From Paracoccaceae bacterium (GTDB taxonomy: Bacteria; Pseudomonadota; Alphaproteobacteria; Rhodobacterales; Rhodobacteraceae): a DNA stretch of 64,000 bases. Every line of letters starts with the position of its first letter. The first letter of the stretch is position 1. The notes below the pieces were generated by a model. It was not told where the DNA came from, ran no database searches, and worked only from the letters and a program-made list of their open reading frames with translations. Of this stretch, positions 31,892-41,919 are shown piece after piece. Made by a program: the position numbers and the translations under genes. The DNA lies in assembly GCA_002709405.1 (NCBI GenBank), contig PAQV01000057.1, positions 87,629-151,628 on the forward strand, given 5' to 3'.

Positions 31892-32989
31892 TTAATGCTT
31901 CGAAGTCAGCTTGAAAACCGCCTTTTGCAGCTCGGCAAAGTCGGCCATCAATTTCGGCAATCGGCGCAGGGACTTATACATGGAAACCTGGGTGTCCATC
32001 TTGGTCGCGGGGTAGCCCATGATGACCCGGCCGGCCGGCACGTTGCCGGTGATCTTGGTGGCTCCGGCGGCGACGACGCCGTCTCCGATGAAGATATTGT
32101 CGGCCGCCCCGCATTGGCCGCCCAGCACGACATTGTTGCCCACCTTGGTCGACCCGGCGATGCCCACCTGGCCGCACAGCAGCGTGTCATGGCCCACCAC
32201 CACGTTGTGGGCGACCTGCACGAGGTTATCCAGCTTGGTGCCGTTGCCGATCCGCGTGGGCCGTACGGTGCCGCTGTCGATGGCGCAATTGGCCCCGATT
32301 TCCACATCGTCGCCGATGACCACCGCGCCGAGCGAGTGGATGCGCAGGTAGGCCTGCTCGGTGCCCGCCTCGGTCTCGCCGGCCCCGAAATCGGCGCGGG
32401 CAGCCTCGACGCTGGATTGTTCGGGCGTGACGAAGGAAAAGCCGTCGCTGCCGATCCGCGTGCCGGGCTGAACGATGATGCGCGCGCCGATGCTGACACG
32501 GGCGGCAACGCTGACCTGTTCCCGCAGGAACCCGTCGGCACCGATCTCGGCACCGGTGCCAATGTAGCATTGCGGGCCGATGACGGTCCGGTTGCCGATC
32601 TTCGCGCCGGCGGCCACGATGGAAAACGGCCCGATCGAGACATCCTCGCCGATCTCGGCCGAGGGATCGACCAGCGCCTGCGGATGGATGCCTCGTGCAA
32701 AGCCCTGGCCTGGATCAAAGACGCGGGTCAGCCCGGCCATGGCCACCCGGGCGCGCGGCGGCAGGATCGCGGCCTTCAGGCCCATCGCCTGCCAATCGGC
32801 CCCGGGCCACAGGATCGCCGCCCGGGCCTGGCCCTTCGACAGGGCCTCGGCGTATTTGGGCGACATGGCCAGGGCCAGGTCGGTGGGCCCGGCCGCGTCC
32901 GGTTCGGAGGCGGACGTGATTTCGACACCCGGATCGCCCTCCAGAGGTGCCCCGATTGCTGCCGCGATGTCTCCGACCGTATGTGCCAT
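31892..32989 (-). CDS. lpxD: UDP-3-O-acylglucosamine N-acyltransferase LpxD
   Basis: A 365-residue left-handed beta-helix acyltransferase that N-acylates UDP-3-O-acylglucosamine in lipid A synthesis, using an acyl-ACP donor. The N-terminal uridine-binding domain (about 1-100) precedes many hexapeptide repeats (for example IGEDVSIGPFSIVAAGAKIGNRTVIGPQC, EIGANCAIDSGTVRPTRIGNG) and the catalytic histidine in LVQVAHNVVVGHDTLLCGQVGIAGS. Length fits LpxD (about 340). It is the first gene of a unit with an acyl carrier protein and a ketoacyl synthase, not with fabZ-lpxA-lpxB as usual, which suggests that the three make and attach a particular acyl chain. A C-terminal alpha-helix (LMADFAELQKAVFKL) ends it, as in other LpxD proteins. 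Confidence 0.93.
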   Translation of the reverse strand: MAHTVGDIAAAIGAPLEGDPGVEITSASEPDAAGPTDLALAMSPKYAEALSKGQARAAILWPGADWQAMGLKAAILPPRARVAMAGLTRVFDPGQGFARGIHPQALVDPSAEIGEDVSIGPFSIVAAGAKIGNRTVIGPQCYIGTGAEIGADGFLREQVSVAARVSIGARIIVQPGTRIGSDGFSFVTPEQSSVEAARADFGAGETEAGTEQAYLRIHSLGAVVIGDDVEIGANCAIDSGTVRPTRIGNGTKLDNLVQVAHNVVVGHDTLLCGQVGIAGSTKVGNNVVLGGQCGAADNIFIGDGVVAAGATKITGNVPAGRVIMGYPATKMDTQVSMYKSLRRLPKLMADFAELQKAVFKLTSKH

Positions 32990-33021
32990 GGCCCTGCCCC
33001 GACGTTGTTTCGGGACCGGTC

Positions 33022-34644
33022 TTAACTGCCCCGCGCGGTCAGAGCCACCCCCCGCGCCGCCAGCGCATCCCAGATCTGGGCGTCGCGGCCATAGATGTCA
33101 CGGCGATAGTCGATGTTGCCACGCTCGTCGGCCACGGCCGTGCGATAGACGATATGCACCGGCACCTTCTGGTCCAGCACCACCTTGGTTTCCCGCCCGG
33201 TGTCCAGGATCGAATGGAAGGTACCCTTGGGGTCGTCCTCCTGGGCGGCCAGCAGCGTGTAGGCGAAATCAAACGGCTGGGCCAGCCGGATGCAGCCATG
33301 CGAATAGGCCCGCACCTCGCGGTCGAACAATGCCTTCTGGGGCGTGTCGTGCAGGTAGATGTTGTACTTGTTGGGGAACATGAACTTCACCAGGCCCAGG
33401 GCATTGCGCGAGGACGGCGGCTGGCGCATCGAGAACGGGAAGGAGCGCGCGGAATAGGCCGCGAAGTTCACCGAGCCCCGGTTGACCCGCCGGCCCCGGC
33501 TGTCGGTGATTTCCAGGTGCGACACGGCATTGGGGTTCGCGCGCAGCTTCGGCAGGTATTCCTTCGTGATGATCGAGCGCGGCACGTACCAGCTTGGATT
33601 GATCACCATGTGTTCCATTTCATCCGAGAACTCGGGGCTGCGCCGGTCGCCCTTGTTCGCCCCGATGACCGAGCGGGTGACGAAGGTGACCTTGCCGTCG
33701 TCGACCACCTTGGCGGTGAAATCGGTCAGGTTGACCCAGATGTGCCGGTCGCCCCGGGGCATGTTGGTCCAGCGTTCCCGCTCCATCGCGACCAGCACCG
33801 ATTTCAGGCGCTGCTCCATGGACACGTTGATTTCCCGGAGCGTGTCGCCCCCGGCGACGCCGTCTTCGGTCAGCCCGTGATCGGCCTGGAACCGGGCGAC
33901 CGCATCCTTCATGTCGCGATCATAGCCGCGCGTCAGGCTGCGCCCCATGTAGCCCATGCGCACCAGGCGATCGCGCAGCGCCACGACGGCGGGCCCGCTT
34001 TGGCCCAGCTCCAGCTTCGAGGCCTGCACGGTCGGCCCCCAGCCGCCGGCGGGGATTTCGCGTTCAAAGATCAGCTTCTGCTTCATCAGGGCGCGATATT
34101 CGGGCGATTGCGGCGGCAGGGTGCGGAAATAGGCGGCGGGGCTCATCTGGGCGAACTGGGCCAGGATGCTGGCGGCGTCGCGGTAGGGCACCTCGCGCTT
34201 GATCTCGCTGACCACGCGGCCCGGTTTCAGCGCGCCGAATTGCAGGGCGGTGGAAAATTCGACCAGCAGGGTGCTGAGCTCGGCCTCGACCTTGGCGACA
34301 TCGGCCATGGTCCGCGCCGATCCCATGCGCGATTTCAGCCCGGTGATGTCATAGCCGGCCGTGGGCAGCCCGTGCAGCGGCGCAGAGGCCAGCGCGTCGA
34401 ACAGGGCGGCCCGGCGCAGACGCGCAATATCGGACCCGTCGGTCCAGATCGGCTGGTACCCGTTGGCCCTGTAGAATGCCCCCACCCCTTCGTTTTCGGA
34501 TGCCGAAGCGGCGAGAACCTGCTGAAAGGCGGAAATCTGCTGAGCCGATACCGGCGCCGCAGAAATTCCCGCGGACAGCACGATTGCCAGGGCGGAAACG
34601 CCGCCGATCCGACGGACGAAAGACATGAAGAGTGTTGGGGCCAT
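33022..34644 (-). CDS. L,D-transpeptidase (YcbB/LdtD-like) with peptidoglycan-binding domain
   Basis: A 540-residue exported murein enzyme. It has an N-terminal signal segment (about 10-35), a scaffold domain (about 55-190), a peptidoglycan-binding-domain-like stretch (ARFQADHGLTEDGVAGGDTLREIN, about 240), and the YkuD catalytic domain with HMVINPSWYVPRSI, NIYLHDTPQ and the active-site motif SHGCIRLAQP, where Cys is the nucleophile and His the base. This is the YcbB layout, forming 3-3 cross-links or attaching proteins to peptidoglycan in the periplasm. It is divergent from a DUF882 (M15-like) peptidoglycan peptidase across a 323-bp AT-richer gap. The ATG at 34644 is used; one at residue 7 is an alternative. 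Confidence 0.92.
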   Translation of the reverse strand: MAPTLFMSFVRRIGGVSALAIVLSAGISAAPVSAQQISAFQQVLAASASENEGVGAFYRANGYQPIWTDGSDIARLRRAALFDALASAPLHGLPTAGYDITGLKSRMGSARTMADVAKVEAELSTLLVEFSTALQFGALKPGRVVSEIKREVPYRDAASILAQFAQMSPAAYFRTLPPQSPEYRALMKQKLIFEREIPAGGWGPTVQASKLELGQSGPAVVALRDRLVRMGYMGRSLTRGYDRDMKDAVARFQADHGLTEDGVAGGDTLREINVSMEQRLKSVLVAMERERWTNMPRGDRHIWVNLTDFTAKVVDDGKVTFVTRSVIGANKGDRRSPEFSDEMEHMVINPSWYVPRSIITKEYLPKLRANPNAVSHLEITDSRGRRVNRGSVNFAAYSARSFPFSMRQPPSSRNALGLVKFMFPNKYNIYLHDTPQKALFDREVRAYSHGCIRLAQPFDFAYTLLAAQEDDPKGTFHSILDTGRETKVVLDQKVPVHIVYRTAVADERGNIDYRRDIYGRDAQIWDALAARGVALTARGS

Positions 34645-34967
34645 GAGAGAGACTCGATCCGAAACCTATGAATTAATGGTGAAAAGCGTGTGAAACCCAC
34701 CGCGTCTTGTCCATTCACATTTTGGCAAGGGTAAGCCGCGTCGCACCAACAACACAAATCCGGAAAAAGTCGTGGTGGATATGCAACAGCCAAGCGAAGC
34801 TGCGCAAGATTTTGCCGAAAATAAGTGACACATAAACTTCAAGACAACCTCGCCTTCATTTCAACGTGCATACATGGCATAAGTTCCCAGTCACTTGTGG
34901 GGATGAGTGTAAAAAAAGCTCGCGTAACATCGCGGGCAGGCAGAAAGCGTACGGGACAACGCAAGAA
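34645..34967. other. Divergent promoter region between two cell-wall genes
   Basis: 323 bp, AT-richer than its surroundings, with no convincing gene. It must hold the divergent promoters of the L,D-transpeptidase and DUF882 genes. I could not place a specific operator. Confidence 0.5.
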
Positions 34968-35537
34968 ATGTATGACAGCAGCACTGCGGGTTTCACCCGC
35001 CGCGCCCTTCTGGGTGCATTCGCGGCTACGGCCATAACGGCCGCACCGACGTACTCCAAGGCAGCAGGCTTCCTTCGCGGAGGCGGAGACATCCGGCGAC
35101 TTCGCATGTACTCCGGCCGCACCGGCGAACGGATCGACATGATCTACTGGATCGAAGGCAGCTACATCAAGGACGCGCTGGGGGAAATCACCCACTTCAT
35201 GCGCGACTGGCGGAACGACAAGCATATGACGATCGACAGCCGAACTGTCGACATCATGACCGCCGCCCACAACCTCATGGACGTGAACGAACCCTACATG
35301 TTGCTCTCGGGCTATCGCAGCCCCGAGACGAACGCGATGTTGCGCCGCCGGTCCTCCGGCGTGGCCAAGAACTCGCTGCACATGAAGGGCCAGGCCGCCG
35401 ATCTTCGGCTGTCGTCGCGCTCGGTCAGCCAAATGGCCCGCGCGGCCCAGGCCTGCCACGGCGGCGGCGTCGGCCGGTATTCCCGGTCGGATTTCGTCCA
35501 CATGGATTGCGGTCCGGTCCGCACCTGGGGCGGCTGA
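34968..35537 (+). CDS. DUF882 family (M15-like) peptidoglycan peptidase, Tat-exported
   Basis: A 189-residue protein with an N-terminal twin-arginine-type signal (FTRRALLGAFAATAITAA). The domain is DUF882 (YcbK-like, peptidase M15 fold): LRMYSGRTGERIDMIYW, the zinc-binding run SGYRSPETNAMLRRRSSGVA and HMKGQAADLRL (H-x6-D), and the last histidine in DFVHMD. Related enzymes cleave peptide cross-links in peptidoglycan; YcbK/MepK acts on 3-3 cross-links, the very bonds made by YcbB-type L,D-transpeptidases. The divergent arrangement with such a transpeptidase supports that pairing. The ATG at 34968 is chosen because it precedes the RR motif directly; an earlier in-frame start has no support. A terminator lies 112 bp after the stop. 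Confidence 0.88.
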   Translation: MYDSSTAGFTRRALLGAFAATAITAAPTYSKAAGFLRGGGDIRRLRMYSGRTGERIDMIYWIEGSYIKDALGEITHFMRDWRNDKHMTIDSRTVDIMTAAHNLMDVNEPYMLLSGYRSPETNAMLRRRSSGVAKNSLHMKGQAADLRLSSRSVSQMARAAQACHGGGVGRYSRSDFVHMDCGPVRTWGG

Positions 35538-35648
35538 CCCGCCTCATCACAGCCCATCACACCATATGAACAGGCGGCCTTAGGTCGCCTGACTGAAGAG
35601 ATGTGTCAAAATCCCCGTGGGATCCATCAAAGGAGCCCCGGTTCAACT

Positions 35649-35705
35649 GGCCCTGACGGCCGCGCCTTGTCCCGATTGCGCGACGTCAGGGCCTTTTCTT
35701 TTTGG
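35649..35705 (+). terminator. Rho-independent terminator downstream of the DUF882 gene
   Basis: A perfect 10-bp stem, GGCCCTGACG (35649-35658) with CGTCAGGGCC (35684-35693), a 25-base loop and TTTTCTTTTT. The 110 bp between the stop codon and the stem include another small hairpin (AGGCG/CGCCT), so a short separate transcript is possible. Confidence 0.8.
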
Positions 35706-35722
35706 ATCTAAGGGCGCTGCCT

Positions 35723-36360
35723 TCAGGCAGCCAGCGCGACGGCGGCCTTTGCCAAGGCCTCGATCTGATCCCAGTCGCCGGACTTGACCAACCCGGCCGG
35801 AGCGACCCAGCTGCCCCCGGCACACAGCACGTTCGGCAGCGACAGGTAATCGTTCAGGTTGCCCGTCGACACGCCGCCCGTGGGGCAGAACGAGATCTGC
35901 GGCAGGGGGCCTCCGATCGCCTTCAGCGCGGGCGCCCCGCCCGAGGCCTCGGCCGGGAAGAACTTCATCACGTCATAGCCCCGCTCCAGCAGGCGCATCG
36001 CCTCGGAGGCGGTGGCCGCCCCGGGCAACAGAGGCAAGTCCTCGGCCTCGCAGGCCTCCAGCAGCACGTCCGTGGCCCCCGGAGACACGCCGAATTTCGC
36101 GCCCGCCGCCTTGGCCGCGCGCACGTCTTCGGGGGTCACGAGGGTGCCCGCACCGACAACCCCGCCCTCGACCCCGGCCATCGCCCGGATCGCGTCCAGC
36201 GCGGCCGGCGTGCGCAGCGTGACCTCGAGCGCGGGCAGACCGCCGGCGACCAGCGCCTTGGCCAGCGACGCGGCAGAGCCGGCATCATCAACCACCAGAA
36301 CCGGAACGACAGGGGCGAGCGTGCAGATCTCGCGGCTTTTTTGGCTGGCCTCTTGAGGGG

Positions 36361-36364
<4 letters not shown>
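35723..36364 (-). CDS. eda: KDPG aldolase (Eda)
   Basis: A 213-residue class I aldolase that splits 2-keto-3-deoxy-6-phosphogluconate into pyruvate and glyceraldehyde 3-phosphate. The barrel motifs are [28 protein letters not shown] (general-base glutamate in LEVT), [23 protein letters not shown], and [11 protein letters not shown], where the lysine forms the Schiff base; CPTGGVS completes the phosphate site. Its start overlaps the edd stop by four bases, so the two Entner-Doudoroff enzymes are coupled. A rich set of roseobacter sugars enters through this pathway. A related activity (2-keto-4-hydroxyglutarate aldolase) is common to the family. Confidence 0.95.
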
Positions 36365-38178
<1,814 letters not shown>

Positions 38179-38514
38179 CGGCCGGTTCCTTTCCGCTTCC
38201 TCGCAAGCCGTCGGTCCCTTGGGGCGCGTCGTGCACCGCTTTGTCCGGGCGTCGTCGCCCGTCGCTCACCGTCGGGCCTTCTTCGCATGATTGCGCTAAC
38301 ATTCTTTTCTGGGCATTTCCAGAGGAAACGGCGCAACCCGGGGTCGGGTTCCCGTCGCGTCCGGCAGGCCCGCCCCTTGGTCACTATGCCACGGAGCGGG
38401 CCGGGACGACAGGGTTCGCGGCACATCCTGTCTGCGATAGGCTAATGTCGCAAAAAGTTTGCCCGGATCGGACATGCTGGCCCGACACCGTTCACGACCC
38501 AGGAAAGAGCCGCC
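38179..38514. other. Divergent intergenic region between edd and the phosphodiesterase gene
   Basis: 336 bp with no convincing gene. It holds the divergent promoters and a probable LacI-family operator (38288-38301). Confidence 0.5.
38288..38301. promoter_or_regulatory. LacI-family operator-like site upstream of edd
   Basis: TGATTGCGCTAACA matches the LacI/GntR-family palindrome TGTTAGCGCTAACA at 12 of 14 positions and sits about 110 bp upstream of edd. The cognate repressor is not in the window. Confidence 0.55.
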
Positions 38515-39315
38515 ATGACCCGCATTGTCCAACTGACCGACAGCCATGTGACCGCACGGGGCACCCTGTGGAAGGACCAGGTCGACACAGCCTCTCGCCT
38601 GGCCACCGAGGTCGCGGCCGCCAATGCCCTGCAGCCCAACCTGGTGATCCACACCGGCGACGTGGTGGAACTGGGCGCAACACCCGAGGGCCCGGCCGAG
38701 TACGAACAGGCGGCCGAGATCCTGGCCGGCCTGACCGCGCCTCTGCGCCTGCTGCCCGGCAATCACGATGGGCGGGCGCAGATGCGGGCCGCCTTTCCCG
38801 ACCAGAAATGGGACAATCCCCCATTTCTGAATTTCAGCACGGACATGGACGGGCTGCATGTCATCGGGCTCGATTCCATCATCGAGGGCCAGACCGGCGG
38901 CGCCTTTCCCCAGGCCCAGGTCGATTGGCTGGCCGACGTTCTGGACGACCGGCCGACGGTGATCTTCCTGCATCACCCGCCCTGCCCCATGGGCCTGCCC
39001 TTCATGGACGGGTTCGGCTTTGACGGAGGCGATCTTCTGGCGCAAACGATCCAGGGGCACGACGTGAAAAGACTGGCCTGCGGACATGTGCACAGCGATG
39101 TGGCCGTGCACTGGGCCGGAACCGTGGTGGCGGCCGCCGAGGCCAGCAGCGTGCACATCTCGCCCGACATGGCGGCTTTTGATGCCCTGCCCCAGGGCGA
39201 GATCCGCCGCGCCGGGATCGAACCCCTGCGCCTGCGCTTCTTCGACTGGAAGGACGGCGTCTTGTCGGTCAAGTCCGTGCCCGCCCAGGCCTCTCGGGCG
39301 CAGGCGGTGATCTGA
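38515..39315 (+). CDS. Calcineurin-like phosphodiesterase (CpdA/GpdQ-like)
   Basis: A 266-residue metallophosphoesterase. The five metal-binding blocks are visible: TRIVQLTDSHV (D8, H10), IHTGDVVELG, PGNHDGR, FLHHPP and ACGHVHSD. This arrangement is the class III cyclic-nucleotide phosphodiesterase group, which includes CpdA (cAMP) and GpdQ (glycerophosphodiesters). Either activity would be cytoplasmic; the sequence has no signal peptide. The AGGAAAGAG-like leader just before the ATG fits. Its neighbours, the Entner-Doudoroff genes and a LuxI-type synthase, do not settle the substrate. It converges with the luxI gene. Confidence 0.85.
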   Translation: MTRIVQLTDSHVTARGTLWKDQVDTASRLATEVAAANALQPNLVIHTGDVVELGATPEGPAEYEQAAEILAGLTAPLRLLPGNHDGRAQMRAAFPDQKWDNPPFLNFSTDMDGLHVIGLDSIIEGQTGGAFPQAQVDWLADVLDDRPTVIFLHHPPCPMGLPFMDGFGFDGGDLLAQTIQGHDVKRLACGHVHSDVAVHWAGTVVAAAEASSVHISPDMAAFDALPQGEIRRAGIEPLRLRFFDWKDGVLSVKSVPAQASRAQAVI

Positions 39316-39319
39316 TCGC

Positions 39320-40054
39320 TCAGTCCAGGTAGCGCTGGACGTTGAACAGCGCCGCCTGGCTGGTCGTCCGGTCGATCGTGAACCGAGGCCCCACCGGCAA
39401 AGCCGCCAGGCCCAGCCGGCGCAGCCAGCGCGAAAACACCCATGGCACAATGCCGATGACATAGCGCGCCCCGGCCTCTGCGGCGGTCCGGGCCATCAGC
39501 TGCATCACCAGCATCTGCACATCGTGCCGACGCTTGGCGGGCACGTTTTCCGAAATGAACAGGCGCGAGGCCTCCCATACCATGGGCAGGACCGGCGCAT
39601 CGAGGAACAGGACATCGGAGGGGATGCTGTCCAGCAACCCCTTCTGAGCATCCCTCAGCATGTAGGAATAGACCCCGCAGGCCGCCGTGGTCGGCAGCAG
39701 CCGGACACCGCCCAGGATTTCTCCGAATTCATGCACGATCACCCAGCGGCATTGCGGCGTATCGTACTGGTCGAACTCCATGCCATCGGCATGCGGCAAC
39801 TGCCATTGCAACCGGTCGATGAAAGTTTCCTTGCGCGCCCGAAGGTAGTTCACCAGCAGGTTGCCATGATCCCCGATTGTCTCAAATCCGAGAACCGTTC
39901 CCTTAAGCTGGCCGGAGGAACCGGCGGTCCGAAGCTGTGCAAGAGAAGGCCCGGACGCAGGCAGTGCCGCTGGTGTCTGCTCGCCCGCCGGGGTCAGGGC
40001 GGGGAATACCCCATCGGCAGAAGCAACCGCAATGGTTGTTCGGGAATGTTTCAC
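39320..40054 (-). CDS. luxI: Acyl-homoserine-lactone synthase (LuxI family)
   Basis: A 244-residue autoinducer synthase with a 55-residue N-terminal extension compared with classic LuxI (about 200). All eight residues conserved across the family can be aligned: R74 and F78 (RARKETF), W84, D95 and D98 (EFDQYD), R118 (GGVRLL), E161 and R164 (WEASRLF), with the right spacing between most of them. It should make an acyl-homoserine lactone from S-adenosylmethionine and an acyl-ACP. No LuxR gene is in the window; instead it lies downstream, in the same direction, of a membrane histidine kinase and a response regulator. A LuxI-histidine kinase neighbourhood is known among roseobacters, from memory and not verified here. 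The signal's chain length cannot be predicted. Confidence 0.85.
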   Translation of the reverse strand: MKHSRTTIAVASADGVFPALTPAGEQTPAALPASGPSLAQLRTAGSSGQLKGTVLGFETIGDHGNLLVNYLRARKETFIDRLQWQLPHADGMEFDQYDTPQCRWVIVHEFGEILGGVRLLPTTAACGVYSYMLRDAQKGLLDSIPSDVLFLDAPVLPMVWEASRLFISENVPAKRRHDVQMLVMQLMARTAAEAGARYVIGIVPWVFSRWLRRLGLAALPVGPRFTIDRTTSQAALFNVQRYLD

Positions 40055-40279
40055 GGCGTAGTCTCATTTCACATATTTGAGAAGACACTGCCGTGAGGGC
40101 AATATTTTTGTCCACTGAAAACTGCCACAGAAAGAACACGTTTGCCGTGATGGGCTTAAACCGTGTGCATCAGGACACGACGCAGATCCGCGTCATGGCC
40201 CCGGCGAAGAAAGCTTCACAAGTGCAACTACTTGAACGTTTTTCCAGGAAACCTTGCGTCACGACGCCGCGACGGTGCG

Positions 40280-41665
40280 TCAGACGTAGTCGCCAGGTCG
40301 GGGCAGCATGTCGAGATCGACGAAGAAGGTCGTCCCCTCGCCCAACGTGCTGACATAGTCAATCGTGCCGCCGTGGTGTTCGACGATCTGGCGCGAGATA
40401 CTCATGCCCAGACCGGTGCCGCCGACCTTACGCTTGTCGGAACTGTCGACCTGGCTGAATTTCTCGAACACCCTGTCGTGCGCGTCCTCGGGAATGCCCA
40501 CACCGTGGTCTTGCACGTAGATCCGCACCCGGTTGCCATACCATTGCAACCCGGCCTGCACCTCGGCCCCCTTGGTCGAAAACTTGATGGCGTTGGACAG
40601 CATGTTGGTCATGACCTGCATCAGCCGCGCCTCGTCCCCGCGGACCATGATCGGCGGCCCCTTGGGCAGATCCAGAGCCAGGCTGACCCCGTAGCTTTCT
40701 GCAAAGCCCTGGTTGGATTCCAGCGCCTCTTCGACCAGGCTGCCCAGGTCCAGCACCTCCAGGCGATAGCTCATCTCTCCGGATTCGATCTTTTGCAGGT
40801 CCAGGATGTCGTTGATCAGCGCCGCCAGCCGGCCAGAGTTGCGCCCGGCAATGCCCAGGATCGACTCCATCTTCTCGGGCACCTGGCCCAGCATCCCCGA
40901 GTTGATCAGGTCCAGCGATCCCTTGATCGAGGTCAGCGGCGTGCGCAGCTCGTGGCTGACGGTCGAGACGAACTCGGATTTCACCTTCAGGGCGGCCTTG
41001 GTGCGGCGGTGTTCCTCGGTCAGGCGCTCCAGGTGGGACACGTTGGCCCGGTAGAGCTGCAGGAAGACGTAGGAACAGTCGATGATGAAATAGAGCACGA
41101 AGAGCGTGGTGAAAAAGTGCAGCCACAGCACGGAATCCAACGGCGGGCGCACCCGGACGATGTCCAGCAGCCCAATGGCCAGGAAGGTCGCGCCGTAGAT
41201 GACCAGCCGCAGGATCAGGGCCTGGATGACCTGGTGATTGTTCATGGCCGCAAAGAGGGCTGCGGCGAACAGGAAGAACAGCGGGGTGAAATGGTTGCCG
41301 ATGGGCTGTTGCAGGGCCAGGCTGAACACGAAGGTACAGATCGCCAGCGAACTGAGCACCGTGTTGGCCAGGATCCAGTACAGGAAGCGCTGCGCCTGGG
41401 TCCGCGTGGGCGAGGTGTGCTCCCAGTTGGCCACCTGGTAGGCCATCACGTGGTCGACGACCTCGGTCGCCAGCACGGCGGCATAGGTGGTAAAGGCAAT
41501 CCGGGCGTCGTAATAGGCCGCCGCAAGCAGGGTCGCCGCGAAGAAGATCGCCTGGCGCTGCCAGACCAGCTTGCGCGTGATGATGACATAGTCGCGCAGC
41601 TGCATTTCCAGCCGGCGCGTCCGGCCGGCAGCCTGCGATGCATCCGTGTACTCGGTGACGGCCAT
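40280..41665 (-). CDS. Membrane sensor histidine kinase
   Basis: A 461-residue histidine kinase. The N terminus holds about six hydrophobic segments (residues 38-52, 56-75, 97-118, 126-141, 147-168, 178-202) with no extracytoplasmic domain of any size, so the sensor is the membrane domain itself. After a short coiled linker comes the dimerisation/phosphoacceptor helix FVSTVSHELRTPL (H238) and the ATPase domain with N box (MLSNAIKFSTKG), G1 VQDHGVGIP, F box VFEKFSQ and G2 GGTGLGMSIS. No receiver domain is attached. It sits between a response regulator and a luxI gene, in the same direction, so the obvious hypothesis is that it senses the lactone or membrane state. ATG at 41665 with AGGGG upstream; longer frames are unsupported. 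Confidence 0.9.
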   Translation of the reverse strand: MAVTEYTDASQAAGRTRRLEMQLRDYVIITRKLVWQRQAIFFAATLLAAAYYDARIAFTTYAAVLATEVVDHVMAYQVANWEHTSPTRTQAQRFLYWILANTVLSSLAICTFVFSLALQQPIGNHFTPLFFLFAAALFAAMNNHQVIQALILRLVIYGATFLAIGLLDIVRVRPPLDSVLWLHFFTTLFVLYFIIDCSYVFLQLYRANVSHLERLTEEHRRTKAALKVKSEFVSTVSHELRTPLTSIKGSLDLINSGMLGQVPEKMESILGIAGRNSGRLAALINDILDLQKIESGEMSYRLEVLDLGSLVEEALESNQGFAESYGVSLALDLPKGPPIMVRGDEARLMQVMTNMLSNAIKFSTKGAEVQAGLQWYGNRVRIYVQDHGVGIPEDAHDRVFEKFSQVDSSDKRKVGGTGLGMSISRQIVEHHGGTIDYVSTLGEGTTFFVDLDMLPRPGDYV

Positions 41666-41919
41666 GACGAAAGCCCCTGTTCCTGTTGGTCTCGCCGGGT
41701 TGCGCCGGGCCTCGGGGGCCTGACGAACACGAGCGGGTAACAACACCACCCTGCCCGACCGGATTGTTTTTAATTCGTCACCAATTGGGCAAATTGCAGG
41801 CAGGCCCGACCCGTCACGGCTCTGCGTCGGCCTCATGGCGGCCCATCACGGTCCCGGAAAGGCTGCGCGCCGGGCTGAACGCCCGGCAGGCCTGTCGTGT
41901 GCCCCCGACGTGATGTCCG

